DNA of 57,227 nt from JBCCQH01 sp039024435 (GCA_039024435.1 JBCCQH010000038.1:1-57227); one strand, 5' to 3'. Counted from the first letter of the stretch, positions 1 through 9,750 are shown. A program made the numbers and translations. The notes: generated from the letters alone by a model not told the origin.

Positions 1-2
1 CG

Positions 3-3000
3 AGTGACACCGTAGCGGTGACGGTCAATCCACGGCCGTTAACCCCGAGTATCACGGCGCCGAGCAACCTGTGTGTGGGCGATCCGCTGGTGCTGAGCAC
101 GAGTTCGAGCTGCGGCACCTACCAATGGATCGGACCGGGGGGATCGAGTGCGAGTACGTTGAGCAATCCCTTGCTGACCACGGCGGTCAATGCGACGTTG
201 ATCCCGGTGGGCGACTCGGCCTACGCCGGGGGCAATTGGGGAGTGATCTGCATCGACAGCAACGGTTGCGAAAGTGAGTTGAGCAATTCGGTTTCGGTGA
301 TGCTGAATGGCTTGCCGGATACCCTCACGGCCCAGAGCAATGCTCCACTTTGTGCGGGGGCGACCTTGCAGTTGTTGACCGGCAACGTTGTTGGGGGCAC
401 CTACGAATGGGAAGGTCCAAATGGATGGACGAGCTCCAGTCAGAATCCCAGCATTTTCAATGCCGATTCTACCCGTGCGGGCGGCTACCGGGTACGGGTT
501 ACCGTAAACGGATGCACCTCGGAGTGGTCCCCTGCCGATACGGTGGTCATTTACCCGAAACCCACCGTTGCGGTGCAAAACGATACCCTCAACTGCGCAA
601 CTGGCACCACGGGTCTCACGATCCAAGCCACGCCAAACCTGGGAACGGCACCCTTTGCTTTTGTCTGGAGTGGTCCCGGAAATTACAGCTCCACCCTCGA
701 AGATCCCATTGTTCCGAACGCGACCTCCGCCGATCAGGGCAGCTACGTTTTGAACATGACCGATGCCAACGGTTGTGTGGCCGACCCGGTAACCGCGGTG
801 ATTGCCATTAACGATGCTCCCCTGACTCCCACGCTTTCCGGTTCGCCGGCGCTCTGTGCGGGCGATGCTTTGACCCTCAATACCAGCAATTACTCTGGAG
901 CCAGCGTCCAGTACTATTGGACGACACCTACGGGGCCGGACACGACTTCCATCCCATCTTTGAATATCAATCCCGTTGATTCGACTTGGGCCGGAAACTA
1001 CTCCGTTTATGCCGAAGTGAACGGCTGCACCACCCTGACCTCGGCGGCGACCACAGTGCAGGTCAATGCCCAGCCCATTGCCCCGCAACCTTCGGCCAAT
1101 TATGACGCGCTCAACTGCGCCGGGGACACCTTGTTCCTGACTGCAAGCGGCAATCCCACCCACCAATACGCTTGGACGGGCCCGAATGGATTTTCGGCGA
1201 CGGGCGCCAACGTTATCGTGCCCAATGCGGGCCCCTCCGCGAACGGCAGTTACACCGTTTCGGTGACCAATGGCCAGTGTGGAGCAACGGGATCGGTTGT
1301 GTACAACCAAATCAACCCCATTCCGGCAAGTCCGACGATCAGTGCCGGCGCCGTGCTGTGTGAAGGCGATGCATTGAACTTGACCACGGTGGCTTATTCC
1401 GGTGGCAGCGTCGCCTACATCTGGAATGCCCCCAACGGTTCCGATACAACTGCGGTGCCGAGTTATGGGATCGGTGCAGTCGATACCAGCCATGCCGGTT
1501 CTTATTCGGTAGTGGGAGTGGTGAATGGTTGTGCATCTCTGGCCTCCGGCAATGTCAACGTGGTCGTCCATCCCTTGCCCGCCGCGCCGGTGATCTCGAG
1601 CAATCGCGACACCTTGTGTGAAGGCGATACCTTGAGCTTTATCACCGCCAATGTCCAGGGAGATTACTTCTGGTCGGGTCCCGCCGGATACAGTTCGAAC
1701 AACCAGATCCCTCCGGCCCTGAATGGAGTTACCGCCAGCAATGCGGGTACCTACGATTTGTACCTTTCGGTCAATGGGTGTACCTCTCCGGTAACGAGCG
1801 ACACCATCGTGGTAGTTGCCCGCCCGGCTACGCCCACGATTCAAGCCGCCGCCGCGGCGATCTGCGACGGCGATTCCATCGGCTTGAGTACAAGTTCTGG
1901 TTGCAGTTCCTTCTTGTGGATCGGACCCGGCGGAGGCTCGGCCAATACACTCGCCAATCCCTTGCTGACGACCACTACGGGAAACACAGTGATTCCGGCG
2001 ACCGATAGCGCCTACGCCAGTGGTGACTGGGCGGTGGTTTGTGTAAGCGCCCTGGGTTGTGCTTCGCTTCCCTCCATTCCGGTCAACCTACAGATTGCCC
2101 CCCAACCGAGTGCCCCGACCCTGAACAACAACGGCCCGGTTTGTGCGGGAGACGATCTATTGGTCAATGGAGCGAGTGGACACCCGAGTGCGGTATTTAA
2201 TTGGGTGGGCCCGAATGGGTTTGTTTCCCAGAGTGCCACCAATGCCGTTTTCAATGCTGCACCGGCGGATTCCGGTTTGTACGCAGCGGTGGTGGTGGTC
2301 AACGGTTGTGTATCGGATACCGCATTCACCAATGCCGAGGTCAATGAAATTCCGAGTGCTCCGGTTCCTACCTCGAATGGTCCGGTCTGCGCGGGATCGC
2401 AACTGGACCTCTTTGCCAACGTCGCCGCCGATGCCTACCTGTGGACGGGGCCCGATGGATTTGTTTCCAATCAGGCCAATCCCAGTATTCCCGGAATTGA
2501 CGCGGACAACGCCGGATTTTATGATCTCGCGGTTGTCGTCAATGGTTGCACCTCCGCAGTGGCCAACGTCAATGTCCAGGTCATCGGCGTGTTGACTACG
2601 CCGGTGCTGATCAACAATTCACCGGTGTGCGAGGGCGATACCTTTGCCCTGACCACGACGCCCTTTGCGGGGACGAATGTAAGCTACATCTGGTCGGGTC
2701 CCGGCGGTGTCCTGGACACTACCGTGACCGCCACTTACCTCGATACGATGGCCACCCTGGCCGAAAATGGGTTCTACTCGGTAACGATTCAGATTGCGGG
2801 GTGCAACAGCGCTGCCTCACCCCCGTCCTTGGTAACCGTGAATCCAATCCCGGCCGCTCCGGCGATCCTGACCGACACCTCTGTGTGCGCGGGTAGCCCC
2901 ATTCAGTTGGTCACCAATGTCCTGGCCGATGTCTATTTGTGGACTGGACCGGACGGATTCGTCTCGACGCTGCAACAGCCAGCGGTGATCCAGCCGGCCG

Positions 3001-4139
3001 ATTCGATCCATGCAGGGAACTATTCCTTGTTCGTAGTACAGAGCGGTTGTGCTTCACCGGTGACCACCCAATTTGTGGAGGTTCGGCCCACGCCCGGGCC
3101 GCCCCAGGTGACGAGCAATTCCCCGGTGTGCGCGGGCGATAGCTTGCTGCTGGACGCAAGTGGGACGGGCCAAAGCTATCAGTGGACCGATCCTTCCGGG
3201 AATGTACTCTCGACCACCGGTCCCAACCTGGTTCTATTCCCCGCTTTACCGGTGTATAGCGGAACCTTTGCCGTGGCCCAGGTACTCGATGGGTGTCCCA
3301 GCAATGCGCCCGCCCTGATCGACATTGTCGTGAATGACATCCCGCTCGACAATGCCTACGCCGGGGAGGACATCCTGGTCTGTGATGGACAATCCACCAC
3401 CGAGTTACAAGCGGAAGTGACGGTACTGGACGGAATCTGGACCACCGCTACGGATGCAATCATCGTCACCCCAAGCGATCCCAATACGGTGGTGACCAAT
3501 CTGCTGCCGGGTCAGCGGTACACTTTTGCGTGGACCGTCTCGAATCCCGGTTGTGGGGAAACTTCAAATGACTCAGTTGAGATTGAGGTTGCCCTGCCGC
3601 CCGACGCGGTGACCGACTTGTTCGAAGTGGTAGAAAACACAGATCTGGAAAATGGCGATGTCCTCGGCAACGATACGCTTTATGGGCGCGCAATTGCGCT
3701 CACCATCCTGAACCAGGTAGCGGCCGGGGATGCCTCGGTAACCCTGCAACAGGGCATCGATTACATCCCCAATCCGGGCTATTCCGGAGCGGACTCCCTA
3801 TTGTACCAGATTTGTCTGGTTACCTGCCCCGACATGTGCGATACCGCCTGGGTGAGGTTTGACATCGGGCCCGATCTGATCGTCCCTGATCTGATCACCC
3901 CCAATGGTGATGGCACTAATGATGCCTTCCAGATTGTCGGCTTGGAAAATTATCCTCGAAACGAATTGTACATCTACAACCGTTGGGGCAATGAGATCTA
4001 CCAGGCTGCACCTTACCAGAACAATTGGGAAGGAACCTACCGCGGGGACGAGGTGCCCGACGGGACCTATTTCTGGGTCCTCCTGAACGGCGAAAATGGA
4101 GAAGACATCGCCCGGGGCTACCTGACCATTCACCGATAA
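3..4139 (+). CDS. Giant Ig-like-repeat surface adhesin with T9SS type B sorting domain (5' end missing)
   Basis: The reading frame is open to the left edge, so the true start and signal peptide lie outside the window; the GTG at 18 is only an internal in-frame codon. The visible 1378 residues are about a dozen Ig/PKD-like modules of 80-95 residues. Each has an N-terminal C-x-G-D/x-x-L pattern, a central W-x-G-P-x-G-F/Y-type core, an A-G-x-Y strand and a closing V-N-G-C. The last ~170 residues have a cadherin-like module (ENGDVLGND) and then a gliding-motility-type C-terminal domain (LITPNGDGTNDAFQI, YNRWGNEIYQ, PDGTYFW), which is the type B cargo signal of the type IX secretion system. By family this is an SprB-like adhesin exported to the cell surface. 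The downstream PorP/SprF and OmpA genes fit that assignment. Residues 32-84 (numbering from position 18) and a module near 1900-2060 nt are close copies, suggesting recent module duplication. Confidence 0.93.
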   Translation, partial: SDTVAVTVNPRPLTPSITAPSNLCVGDPLVLSTSSSCGTYQWIGPGGSSASTLSNPLLTTAVNATLIPVGDSAYAGGNWGVICIDSNGCESELSNSVSVMLNGLPDTLTAQSNAPLCAGATLQLLTGNVVGGTYEWEGPNGWTSSSQNPSIFNADSTRAGGYRVRVTVNGCTSEWSPADTVVIYPKPTVAVQNDTLNCATGTTGLTIQATPNLGTAPFAFVWSGPGNYSSTLEDPIVPNATSADQGSYVLNMTDANGCVADPVTAVIAINDAPLTPTLSGSPALCAGDALTLNTSNYSGASVQYYWTTPTGPDTTSIPSLNINPVDSTWAGNYSVYAEVNGCTTLTSAATTVQVNAQPIAPQPSANYDALNCAGDTLFLTASGNPTHQYAWTGPNGFSATGANVIVPNAGPSANGSYTVSVTNGQCGATGSVVYNQINPIPASPTISAGAVLCEGDALNLTTVAYSGGSVAYIWNAPNGSDTTAVPSYGIGAVDTSHAGSYSVVGVVNGCASLASGNVNVVVHPLPAAPVISSNRDTLCEGDTLSFITANVQGDYFWSGPAGYSSNNQIPPALNGVTASNAGTYDLYLSVNGCTSPVTSDTIVVVARPATPTIQAAAAAICDGDSIGLSTSSGCSSFLWIGPGGGSANTLANPLLTTTTGNTVIPATDSAYASGDWAVVCVSALGCASLPSIPVNLQIAPQPSAPTLNNNGPVCAGDDLLVNGASGHPSAVFNWVGPNGFVSQSATNAVFNAAPADSGLYAAVVVVNGCVSDTAFTNAEVNEIPSAPVPTSNGPVCAGSQLDLFANVAADAYLWTGPDGFVSNQANPSIPGIDADNAGFYDLAVVVNGCTSAVANVNVQVIGVLTTPVLINNSPVCEGDTFALTTTPFAGTNVSYIWSGPGGVLDTTVTATYLDTMATLAENGFYSVTIQIAGCNSAASPPSLVTVNPIPAAPAILTDTSVCAGSPIQLVTNVLADVYLWTGPDGFVSTLQQPAVIQPADSIHAGNYSLFVVQSGCASPVTTQFVEVRPTPGPPQVTSNSPVCAGDSLLLDASGTGQSYQWTDPSGNVLSTTGPNLVLFPALPVYSGTFAVAQVLDGCPSNAPALIDIVVNDIPLDNAYAGEDILVCDGQSTTELQAEVTVLDGIWTTATDAIIVTPSDPNTVVTNLLPGQRYTFAWTVSNPGCGETSNDSVEIEVALPPDAVTDLFEVVENTDLENGDVLGNDTLYGRAIALTILNQVAAGDASVTLQQGIDYIPNPGYSGADSLLYQICLVTCPDMCDTAWVRFDIGPDLIVPDLITPNGDGTNDAFQIVGLENYPRNELYIYNRWGNEIYQAAPYQNNWEGTYRGDEVPDGTYFWVLLNGENGEDIARGYLTIHR

Positions 4140-4146
4140 TGCTTGA

Positions 4147-5103
4147 ATGCCTAGAAAAATGAATCATCGCAATAATATGTACAAAGCAATCTTTTTCGGT
4201 CTGGCCCTTAGCCTTTCGCTGTCGGCGACCGGCCAGCAGATCGCCCAATACACCCAGTTTTTCTCAAATAAACTGGTTTTGAATCCGGCCTATGCCGGTA
4301 GCCGGGATGCGCTGTCGATCGTGGGCCTGGTCCGAAGCCAATGGACGGGGTTTACCGGAGCCCCGAATACGCAGACGTTGACCGTCCACACCCCGTTTGC
4401 CCGAAGTACTTCGGGAATCGGCTTGACCCTGCTGCACGACCGCATCGGGATTACGGACAATTTGCAACTCACCGGTTCCTACGCCTTTCGCATTGATCTG
4501 GGTAAAAACACCCATCTGGCGCTTGGCATCAGTGGGGAAATTCAGCGCAGACAAATGGACTGGGCCGCTTCCAATCCCTTAGATGTGGACGATGCGGCCA
4601 TCCCTTGGACCCAACGAAACCTCGTTTTGCCGAATTTTGGGGCGGGGATTTACCTGCACAGCCGGCGTTTCTACCTCGGAGCCTCTGCCCCGCGCATGCT
4701 CGAGACGGAATTGAACTATTACCCCAGTGGGAGCAATCTGCAAAGTCTTGCCCTGTTGCGGCGCCACTTTTTTGGGATGGCTGGCTTAAACATTCCCCTC
4801 GCGGTGGGTGTCGAATTGCGGCCGCAGGTGTTGGTGAAATACGTGGCGAATGCCCCGGTGGAATTTGACTTGAATTTGGGCCTTTTGCTCAAGGAGCGGT
4901 TTTGGTTTGGGGGAACGTTGCGTACCCAAGACTCATTTGACGTATTTTTTCAGTACTGGATCAATCAGCAATTCCGGTTTGGCTACGCTTTTGACTTGAC
5001 CCTTACCCGACTGAATCCTTACAACTACGGGTCGCACGAAATCATGCTCGGGATTGACCTGGGCCGGAGGCGCAAAGGGCTTGTACATCCCCGTTACTTT
5101 TAA
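4147..5103 (+). CDS. PorP/SprF family type IX secretion outer-membrane protein
   Basis: A 318-residue protein begins 7 bp after the adhesin stop. The N-terminus is a signal peptide (AIFFGLALSLSLSATGQQ), followed at once by the family hallmark QYTQFFSNKLVLNPAYAGSR and a beta-barrel-like pattern of alternating hydrophobic/polar strands. PorP/SprF proteins sit in the outer membrane and are needed to export or anchor one particular type B T9SS cargo, normally encoded next door; here that is the Ig-repeat adhesin. Three in-frame ATGs are possible (4147, 4159, 4177). The one at 4159 follows an A-rich run, as is common in Bacteroidota leaders, and any of the three leaves an acceptable signal peptide. 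The end GRRRKGLVHPRYF is complete. Confidence 0.93.
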   Translation: MPRKMNHRNNMYKAIFFGLALSLSLSATGQQIAQYTQFFSNKLVLNPAYAGSRDALSIVGLVRSQWTGFTGAPNTQTLTVHTPFARSTSGIGLTLLHDRIGITDNLQLTGSYAFRIDLGKNTHLALGISGEIQRRQMDWAASNPLDVDDAAIPWTQRNLVLPNFGAGIYLHSRRFYLGASAPRMLETELNYYPSGSNLQSLALLRRHFFGMAGLNIPLAVGVELRPQVLVKYVANAPVEFDLNLGLLLKERFWFGGTLRTQDSFDVFFQYWINQQFRFGYAFDLTLTRLNPYNYGSHEIMLGIDLGRRRKGLVHPRYF

Positions 5104-5111
5104 TTTGATCG

Positions 5112-7736
5112 ATGATGAAAGCAATGAAATACCTCTTATTTCTGAGCCTTTGGCTCGTGTGGTTCCCGCTGGGCTACGCGCAGGATGCGCCTGAGCGCTC
5201 TTACGATCACCATTCCTACCAAGAGGCCATTCGCAAGTACCGGTCAATCCTGAAGAAGAATCCGGAGGACGGGGAGGCGCTTTTCAACCTCGCCAATTCT
5301 TACCGGCTGAATGGCGACTACGTAAATGCCCAGATTTGGTACGCCCAGGCGGTGGAGCATTCCACCAAAAACACGGTAGGATTGCACTACGCCCAGGTGC
5401 TTTTCAGCAATGGAGCCTATGGCCTCGCCGAGGAATGGTTTGGTCGGTATGCGGCCGTGGCCAAGAATCCGGTGGACATCAAAAACGCAAATTTACTCGC
5501 TCAGCGAGCCCGAGAATTGGCCGAGCATGGGTACGAAGACCAAGCCTACCTCATACGCAAGCTGGCCTGCAATTCGGACAAGCTCGATTTTTCCCCCACC
5601 AAACTCAACGGGGGGGAGTTCGTTTTTGCCAGCAACCGCAAGCCCAATAAAGGCAGCAAAAGTGAGCGTGATCCCTGGACGGGAGACCACTTCGTCGATC
5701 TTTGGGTCGTAGGATTTGATCGCCACGGCAACACCGGTCAGCCCTATTTATTTTCGCGTGCGTTGAATGACCGCTACCACGAAGGGCCGGCCGCGGTTTC
5801 TCAGCAAGGAAACGTCCTGTACATTACCCGAAACGATTATCAAAAACGCAAGCGGGGGTTTGATTCAAAGCAAAATACGCAACTCAAAATCTACGCCTGC
5901 GAACTGCGCGACGACGGCTGGATGGTCAAGGATGAGCTTCCGTTCAACGACAGCGAGTACTCCACGTGTCATCCGGCCCTGTCATCGGATGAGCGCACCC
6001 TGGTTTTTGCCAGTGACCGTCCCGGCGGGTACGGAGGGATGGACCTTTACGTGGTGCGCTACAAAAACAATGCTTGGTCGGTACCCCGCAACCTCGGGCC
6101 CGCGATCAATACCGGTGGCAATGAGGTATTTCCTACCCTCCACGAGAACGGACGGCTGTATTACTCCTCCGATTTGCAGGTCGGTTACGGAGGGCTGGAT
6201 ATTTTTGTGGCGGAGCCTGAATCTGAGCGGTGGGGCGCTGGACGTAACCTGGGTGCCCCGGTCAACGGTGCCCGCGATGATTTTGGCATCACCTTTATCT
6301 CCGGGGAAGAGCGGGGCTTCTTCACTTCTAACCGCGAAGGCGACGATGACATTTACTGGTTCCGGGACCTGCGTGGATTGCGGGCCCGGGTGCGGGTCGT
6401 CGATTGTGAAACCCGGACTGCAATTCCCGAAGCGAGTGTCTATCTGACCACTCCGCAGACGGAGCTTTTTGCCGCGGACCGCAACGGGATGGTGGAATTT
6501 GCGGTGGAACCGGGACAAGAGTATCAACTCCAGGTCACCGGGGACGGCCTCTACCTGACCGATGATTGTGATGGCAAGGTTACCCTTTCGATTCCCGAAA
6601 ACGAAATTGGAGAAATTCCGGTTGCAGAAATTGCCGTATCGCGCGAAAACGATTGCTGCCACGCATTTGTCGAGGAGCGCATCGGTCTGTTAGCGGGTCC
6701 GGGGGCAAACACAGAATGGGATTTCGGTGACGGTACCCAAGCCCAGGGAGACAGTGTCGAGCACTGCTACCGGGCAAATGGGACCTACCGGGTTTCGCTT
6801 CAGACCCGCGATTCGATCACTGGGAGCTTGTCAAAGGCCGAATCCAATGCCATCGAGGTGGTCAATTGCCGCCCGGCGCCGCCCAAACCGCTTGCGGTGT
6901 TTGGGCAGATCACCGCGGGCGAAACGGGGAAGCCTTTGCCGGGCGCGACCGTGCGGCTGCGAAATGCCTGCACAGGTGACACCACGGTGGTGCGTACCGG
7001 TCCCGATGGGCGCTACGCGCTTTTGCTGCCCCGTGATCCCGACTGCGATTTTTGGCTCATCGGGGAGCACCCCGATCATCCCCGGCGCAATATTCCCCTT
7101 CCGATCAAAGGGCAGTTGTTCCCTCAGGGACTGCTCGCCGATGTCCCCCTGGGGGGAAGTGGAGTGCCACTGGTTGCCGACGTTTCTGATCCGGGGTTTG
7201 ATCCCACCCAACTACCAGAAAGCAACTTACCGGAAGATTTGGATCCGAGGACATTTCCCTCGCCATTTGGACTCGCTCCCGCTCCCGCTTCCGAGGAATC
7301 GGTCATCCTGGAAGAGGGGACCGTAATCGAGTTGTACCACATCTATTTTGATTACGACGAATATTACATTCGGGGAGATGCCGTTTCGGACTTGTACTTC
7401 TTGTTGCAATTGTTGCGCAAGTATCCGGATCTGAAGGGTGAACTGGGTGCACACACCGACAGTCGGGCGACGTACGATTACAATTTGAAGCTGTCCGACA
7501 ACCGAGCGCGCAGTGCCAAAGAATGGTTGATCCGACGCGGGATTTCGCCGGATCGAATCCGCACGCGGGGATACGGGGAAACCCAATTGCGCAATCGCTG
7601 CGCGGACGATGTACCGTGTACCGAATCGGAACACCAGCGCAATCGCCGGGTAGAATTTACGGTGACCCACTTCGACGGAAAGGTAGAACTCCAGAGTCAG
7701 GAATACGCAACTTTCCTCCGGCAAGACCGGCCATAA
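5112..7736 (+). CDS. OmpA-family protein with TPR, PD40, PKD and carboxypeptidase-regulatory-like domains
   Basis: An 874-residue exported protein starting 8 bp after the PorP/SprF stop. Order of parts: signal peptide (about 1-23, ending GYAQ); TPR repeats (~35-130); PD40/WD40-like beta-propeller repeats (~165-410), seen as FASDRPGGYGGMDLY and YYSSDLQVGYGGLDIF; a carboxypeptidase-regulatory-like module (~425-485); a PKD domain (~515-575, WDFGDGTQAQGDSVEHCY); a second regulatory-like module (~595-650); and an OmpA C-terminal peptidoglycan-binding domain (~755-860, HIYFDYDEYYIRGDA, LGAHTDSRA, NRARSAKEWL, RTRGYGE). This architecture recurs downstream of SprF genes in gliding Bacteroidota and probably links the outer-membrane export or anchor complex to the cell wall. 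The start is the first of two adjacent ATGs (5112/5115). Confidence 0.92.
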   Translation: MMKAMKYLLFLSLWLVWFPLGYAQDAPERSYDHHSYQEAIRKYRSILKKNPEDGEALFNLANSYRLNGDYVNAQIWYAQAVEHSTKNTVGLHYAQVLFSNGAYGLAEEWFGRYAAVAKNPVDIKNANLLAQRARELAEHGYEDQAYLIRKLACNSDKLDFSPTKLNGGEFVFASNRKPNKGSKSERDPWTGDHFVDLWVVGFDRHGNTGQPYLFSRALNDRYHEGPAAVSQQGNVLYITRNDYQKRKRGFDSKQNTQLKIYACELRDDGWMVKDELPFNDSEYSTCHPALSSDERTLVFASDRPGGYGGMDLYVVRYKNNAWSVPRNLGPAINTGGNEVFPTLHENGRLYYSSDLQVGYGGLDIFVAEPESERWGAGRNLGAPVNGARDDFGITFISGEERGFFTSNREGDDDIYWFRDLRGLRARVRVVDCETRTAIPEASVYLTTPQTELFAADRNGMVEFAVEPGQEYQLQVTGDGLYLTDDCDGKVTLSIPENEIGEIPVAEIAVSRENDCCHAFVEERIGLLAGPGANTEWDFGDGTQAQGDSVEHCYRANGTYRVSLQTRDSITGSLSKAESNAIEVVNCRPAPPKPLAVFGQITAGETGKPLPGATVRLRNACTGDTTVVRTGPDGRYALLLPRDPDCDFWLIGEHPDHPRRNIPLPIKGQLFPQGLLADVPLGGSGVPLVADVSDPGFDPTQLPESNLPEDLDPRTFPSPFGLAPAPASEESVILEEGTVIELYHIYFDYDEYYIRGDAVSDLYFLLQLLRKYPDLKGELGAHTDSRATYDYNLKLSDNRARSAKEWLIRRGISPDRIRTRGYGETQLRNRCADDVPCTESEHQRNRRVEFTVTHFDGKVELQSQEYATFLRQDRP

Positions 7737-7853
7737 TCGAGGTGCAGGGAGGAACCTAGGCAAGGACATTCCAAGGGACTGATTCCGGAAAACGGCTTGG
7801 TGGGGCGGCAATTGTCGTTTCCCAAGTCCGTTCTGGTAACGCCCAGTCTGGTT

Positions 7854-9518
7854 TTACCCCCGGCGGTTCGTCAGTGCCGAAGGACTCACCCCAAACTCTT
7901 TTTTAAAGGTTTTCGAAAAGTAGGACGGATTTGAAAATCCAGTTTGAAAGGCGATTTCGGCGACATTGTAGCGCTGACTCAAGATGAGTTCTTTGGCGCG
8001 GTGGAGGCGGACCGAGGAAATCAATTGGTTGGGGGATTTGTTGGTAATGGCTTTGAGCTTGCGCTGCAACTGGCGCTCGCTCACGCCGACCTCGCGCGAG
8101 AGCATCTCCACGCTGAAAAACTCATTGCCGAGGTTCTGATCGATGGTCTGCAAGACGTTTTCCAGCAGCGAATCATTTTGCGGGACTTTTTTCCGCACAC
8201 CGCGGTCGGAGGTCGATTTTCCCCGCAAAGTATCGCCCACCCAGTAGAGCAGGAGGGAGTTGCCCGATTCAAAGTCGTAGATGCTTTTATAGGTTTTGAA
8301 GTGGAGACCTGCGCCCACCAGCAGATTTTTCACCGTTTGCGTGAGGACGATCTGTCCGGGGACAGGGGGCGTGAGTAGGGCAGTGGCCCAACGGTCAGTC
8401 GCTGGCCCGATGAAATGGGTCACCGGCACTTCCATGATGTGGATGCCAATCGCCAATTGTGCCGCCCATTCCTGGATCGCTTCCACCAAGTCCATGCTGC
8501 AATGGACCGCTTTGCTGGGGCCTTCGAAGACTGCGGTAAAGGTGTGCTGGTCGTACTGGACGATTTTTCCCCGGTACTGGCGCACGTACTGATCGATCAA
8601 AGAATGGTGCTCCATGCTCAGGGTCGGAACCGCAACGCCGCGTCCGTGGACAATCGTGAAGAGCTGTCGGTCGTAGTGGCTGGCCGGCTGGTCTTTCCGG
8701 ATGAACTGCTTCATTTCATCGAGCACTTCGTCCGTATTGCCCACCCAGAACAGGTGATCGGCCCCGTCGAGTTCGACAAATTTGGCGTCGGAGATCCGTT
8801 CGGCGATGAAGCGGCCTTCCTCGATCTTGACATCGATGTCGTGGGTGCGCTGCATGATCAAAGTGGGCACCTTGATCGACCCCAAAATATCGATGATGTC
8901 GACTTCGGTGTTCATTTTGGTGAGAACCAGGGCGGCGCTGGGGCTGGCCCCAGAGCGGAGATAATTGGCCAGCCAATCCATAAATGCCTTGTCGTCGGCT
9001 TTGGAGGGAGCGAGCGATTCCAGGTTCATCTCCCCGCTGCCCCAGTTGTACTCGATCATCTCGTAGACGACCTGCCGTTCCTCGGAGGTGGGTGCCCAGG
9101 GATAGTGGGGCGCAAAGATGCGCTTCGCAAAGATGCCAAAAGTGATCAGCGAAATTGTCCGGTTCGGGTAGGTGGCGGCAAACAACGCCGAGGCCGAGCC
9201 GCCTTCGGAGTGGCCAAACAAAATCGCTTTTTCCGAACTGACCGCATCCATGACCGCGCGAATGTCGTCCATGCGCTCTTCCAGCGTCGACAGTTCGACA
9301 ATTCGGTCCGAAAGTCCGGTGCCGCGCTTGTCAAATAAGATCACGCGCGCTATTTTCGCCAACTCTTCGAGAAAACGAACCAACTCCGGGCACGCCCACA
9401 TCAAGTCGATATTGGAAACCCAACCGGGAATGTACACCAAGTCGACCGGGCCGGAGCCAAACACCTGGTAGGCGATATTGATGCGCCCGCTCTTAGCGTA
9501 TCGGGTACTGGGTTTCAT
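7854..9518 (-). CDS. Three-domain regulator: alpha/beta hydrolase, cyclase-like domain, AraC HTH
   Basis: A 554-residue protein transcribed away from the injection-system genes. Residues ~8-275 are an alpha/beta hydrolase with the nucleophile elbow GHSEGG (S104), an HG-equivalent region YIPGW, and a plausible acid D227/D229 and His H255 (DGADHLFWVG). Residues ~280-415 look like a class III nucleotidyl-cyclase homology domain (TAVFEGPSKAVHCSMDLVEA, IGIHIMEV), but the metal-binding aspartates of true cyclases are not evident, so it is probably a degenerate sensor. Residues ~450-554 are an AraC-type double helix-turn-helix (SVEMLSREVGVSERQLQRKL, NVAEIAFQTGFSNPSYFSKT). Hydrolase-cyclase fusions are a known family; adding an AraC output is less usual. 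Its divergent position and the direct repeats in the shared intergenic region make it the best candidate regulator of the eCIS operon (inference). Confidence 0.88.
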   Translation of the reverse strand: MKPSTRYAKSGRINIAYQVFGSGPVDLVYIPGWVSNIDLMWACPELVRFLEELAKIARVILFDKRGTGLSDRIVELSTLEERMDDIRAVMDAVSSEKAILFGHSEGGSASALFAATYPNRTISLITFGIFAKRIFAPHYPWAPTSEERQVVYEMIEYNWGSGEMNLESLAPSKADDKAFMDWLANYLRSGASPSAALVLTKMNTEVDIIDILGSIKVPTLIMQRTHDIDVKIEEGRFIAERISDAKFVELDGADHLFWVGNTDEVLDEMKQFIRKDQPASHYDRQLFTIVHGRGVAVPTLSMEHHSLIDQYVRQYRGKIVQYDQHTFTAVFEGPSKAVHCSMDLVEAIQEWAAQLAIGIHIMEVPVTHFIGPATDRWATALLTPPVPGQIVLTQTVKNLLVGAGLHFKTYKSIYDFESGNSLLLYWVGDTLRGKSTSDRGVRKKVPQNDSLLENVLQTIDQNLGNEFFSVEMLSREVGVSERQLQRKLKAITNKSPNQLISSVRLHRAKELILSQRYNVAEIAFQTGFSNPSYFSKTFKKEFGVSPSALTNRRG

Positions 9519-9560
9519 AAAGGAATGGCTAAATGCTGATAACCGGTTGAATCACAGATT

Positions 9561-9580
9561 TCCGGGGGCAAACCCCCGGA
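9561..9580. promoter_or_regulatory. GC-rich hairpin upstream of the regulator gene
   Basis: TCCGGGGG (9561-9568) and CCCCCGGA (9573-9580) form a perfect 8-bp stem with a CAAA loop. It lies 43 bp upstream of the minus-strand start, so it would be in the regulator's leader or promoter. No T-tract follows on either strand, so a simple terminator is unlikely. Confidence 0.5.
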
Positions 9581-9699
9581 CCAGAAGCGTGATCGAGCGC
9601 AGGAAAAGTACCTGGATCTAAAGTTGCACGATCACCGTCGAAAATTACACGGCCAAACCCGGCTTGTCAAGCCAATTCGGGACAAGTTGCCCATTCACT

Positions 9700-9750
9700 T
9701 GTCGGAAATGTTGTAGCCTGTCGGATTTGTGCTAGGCATCTGTCGGAAAT
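9700..9750 (+). promoter_or_regulatory. Three direct repeats, candidate AraC-family operator
   Basis: TGTCGGAAAT (9700-9709), TGTCGGATTT (9719-9728) and TGTCGGAAAT (9741-9750) share TGTCGGA and start 19 and 22 bp apart, about two helical turns. AraC-type activators usually bind such direct repeats upstream of the promoter they activate. The repeats end about 50 bp before the CATATTTG element and 110 bp before the first eCIS start codon. Confidence 0.6.

Noticed and set aside
39..1844. A 601-codon minus-strand open frame opposite the Ig-repeat adhesin
   Set aside because: Repetitive shadow of the adhesin's repeats; no signal, domain or independent start context.
3..3340. Repeated DNA in the adhesin as a CRISPR array
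   Set aside because: Repeats are ~250 bp protein modules with degenerate DNA, not short exact repeats with spacers.
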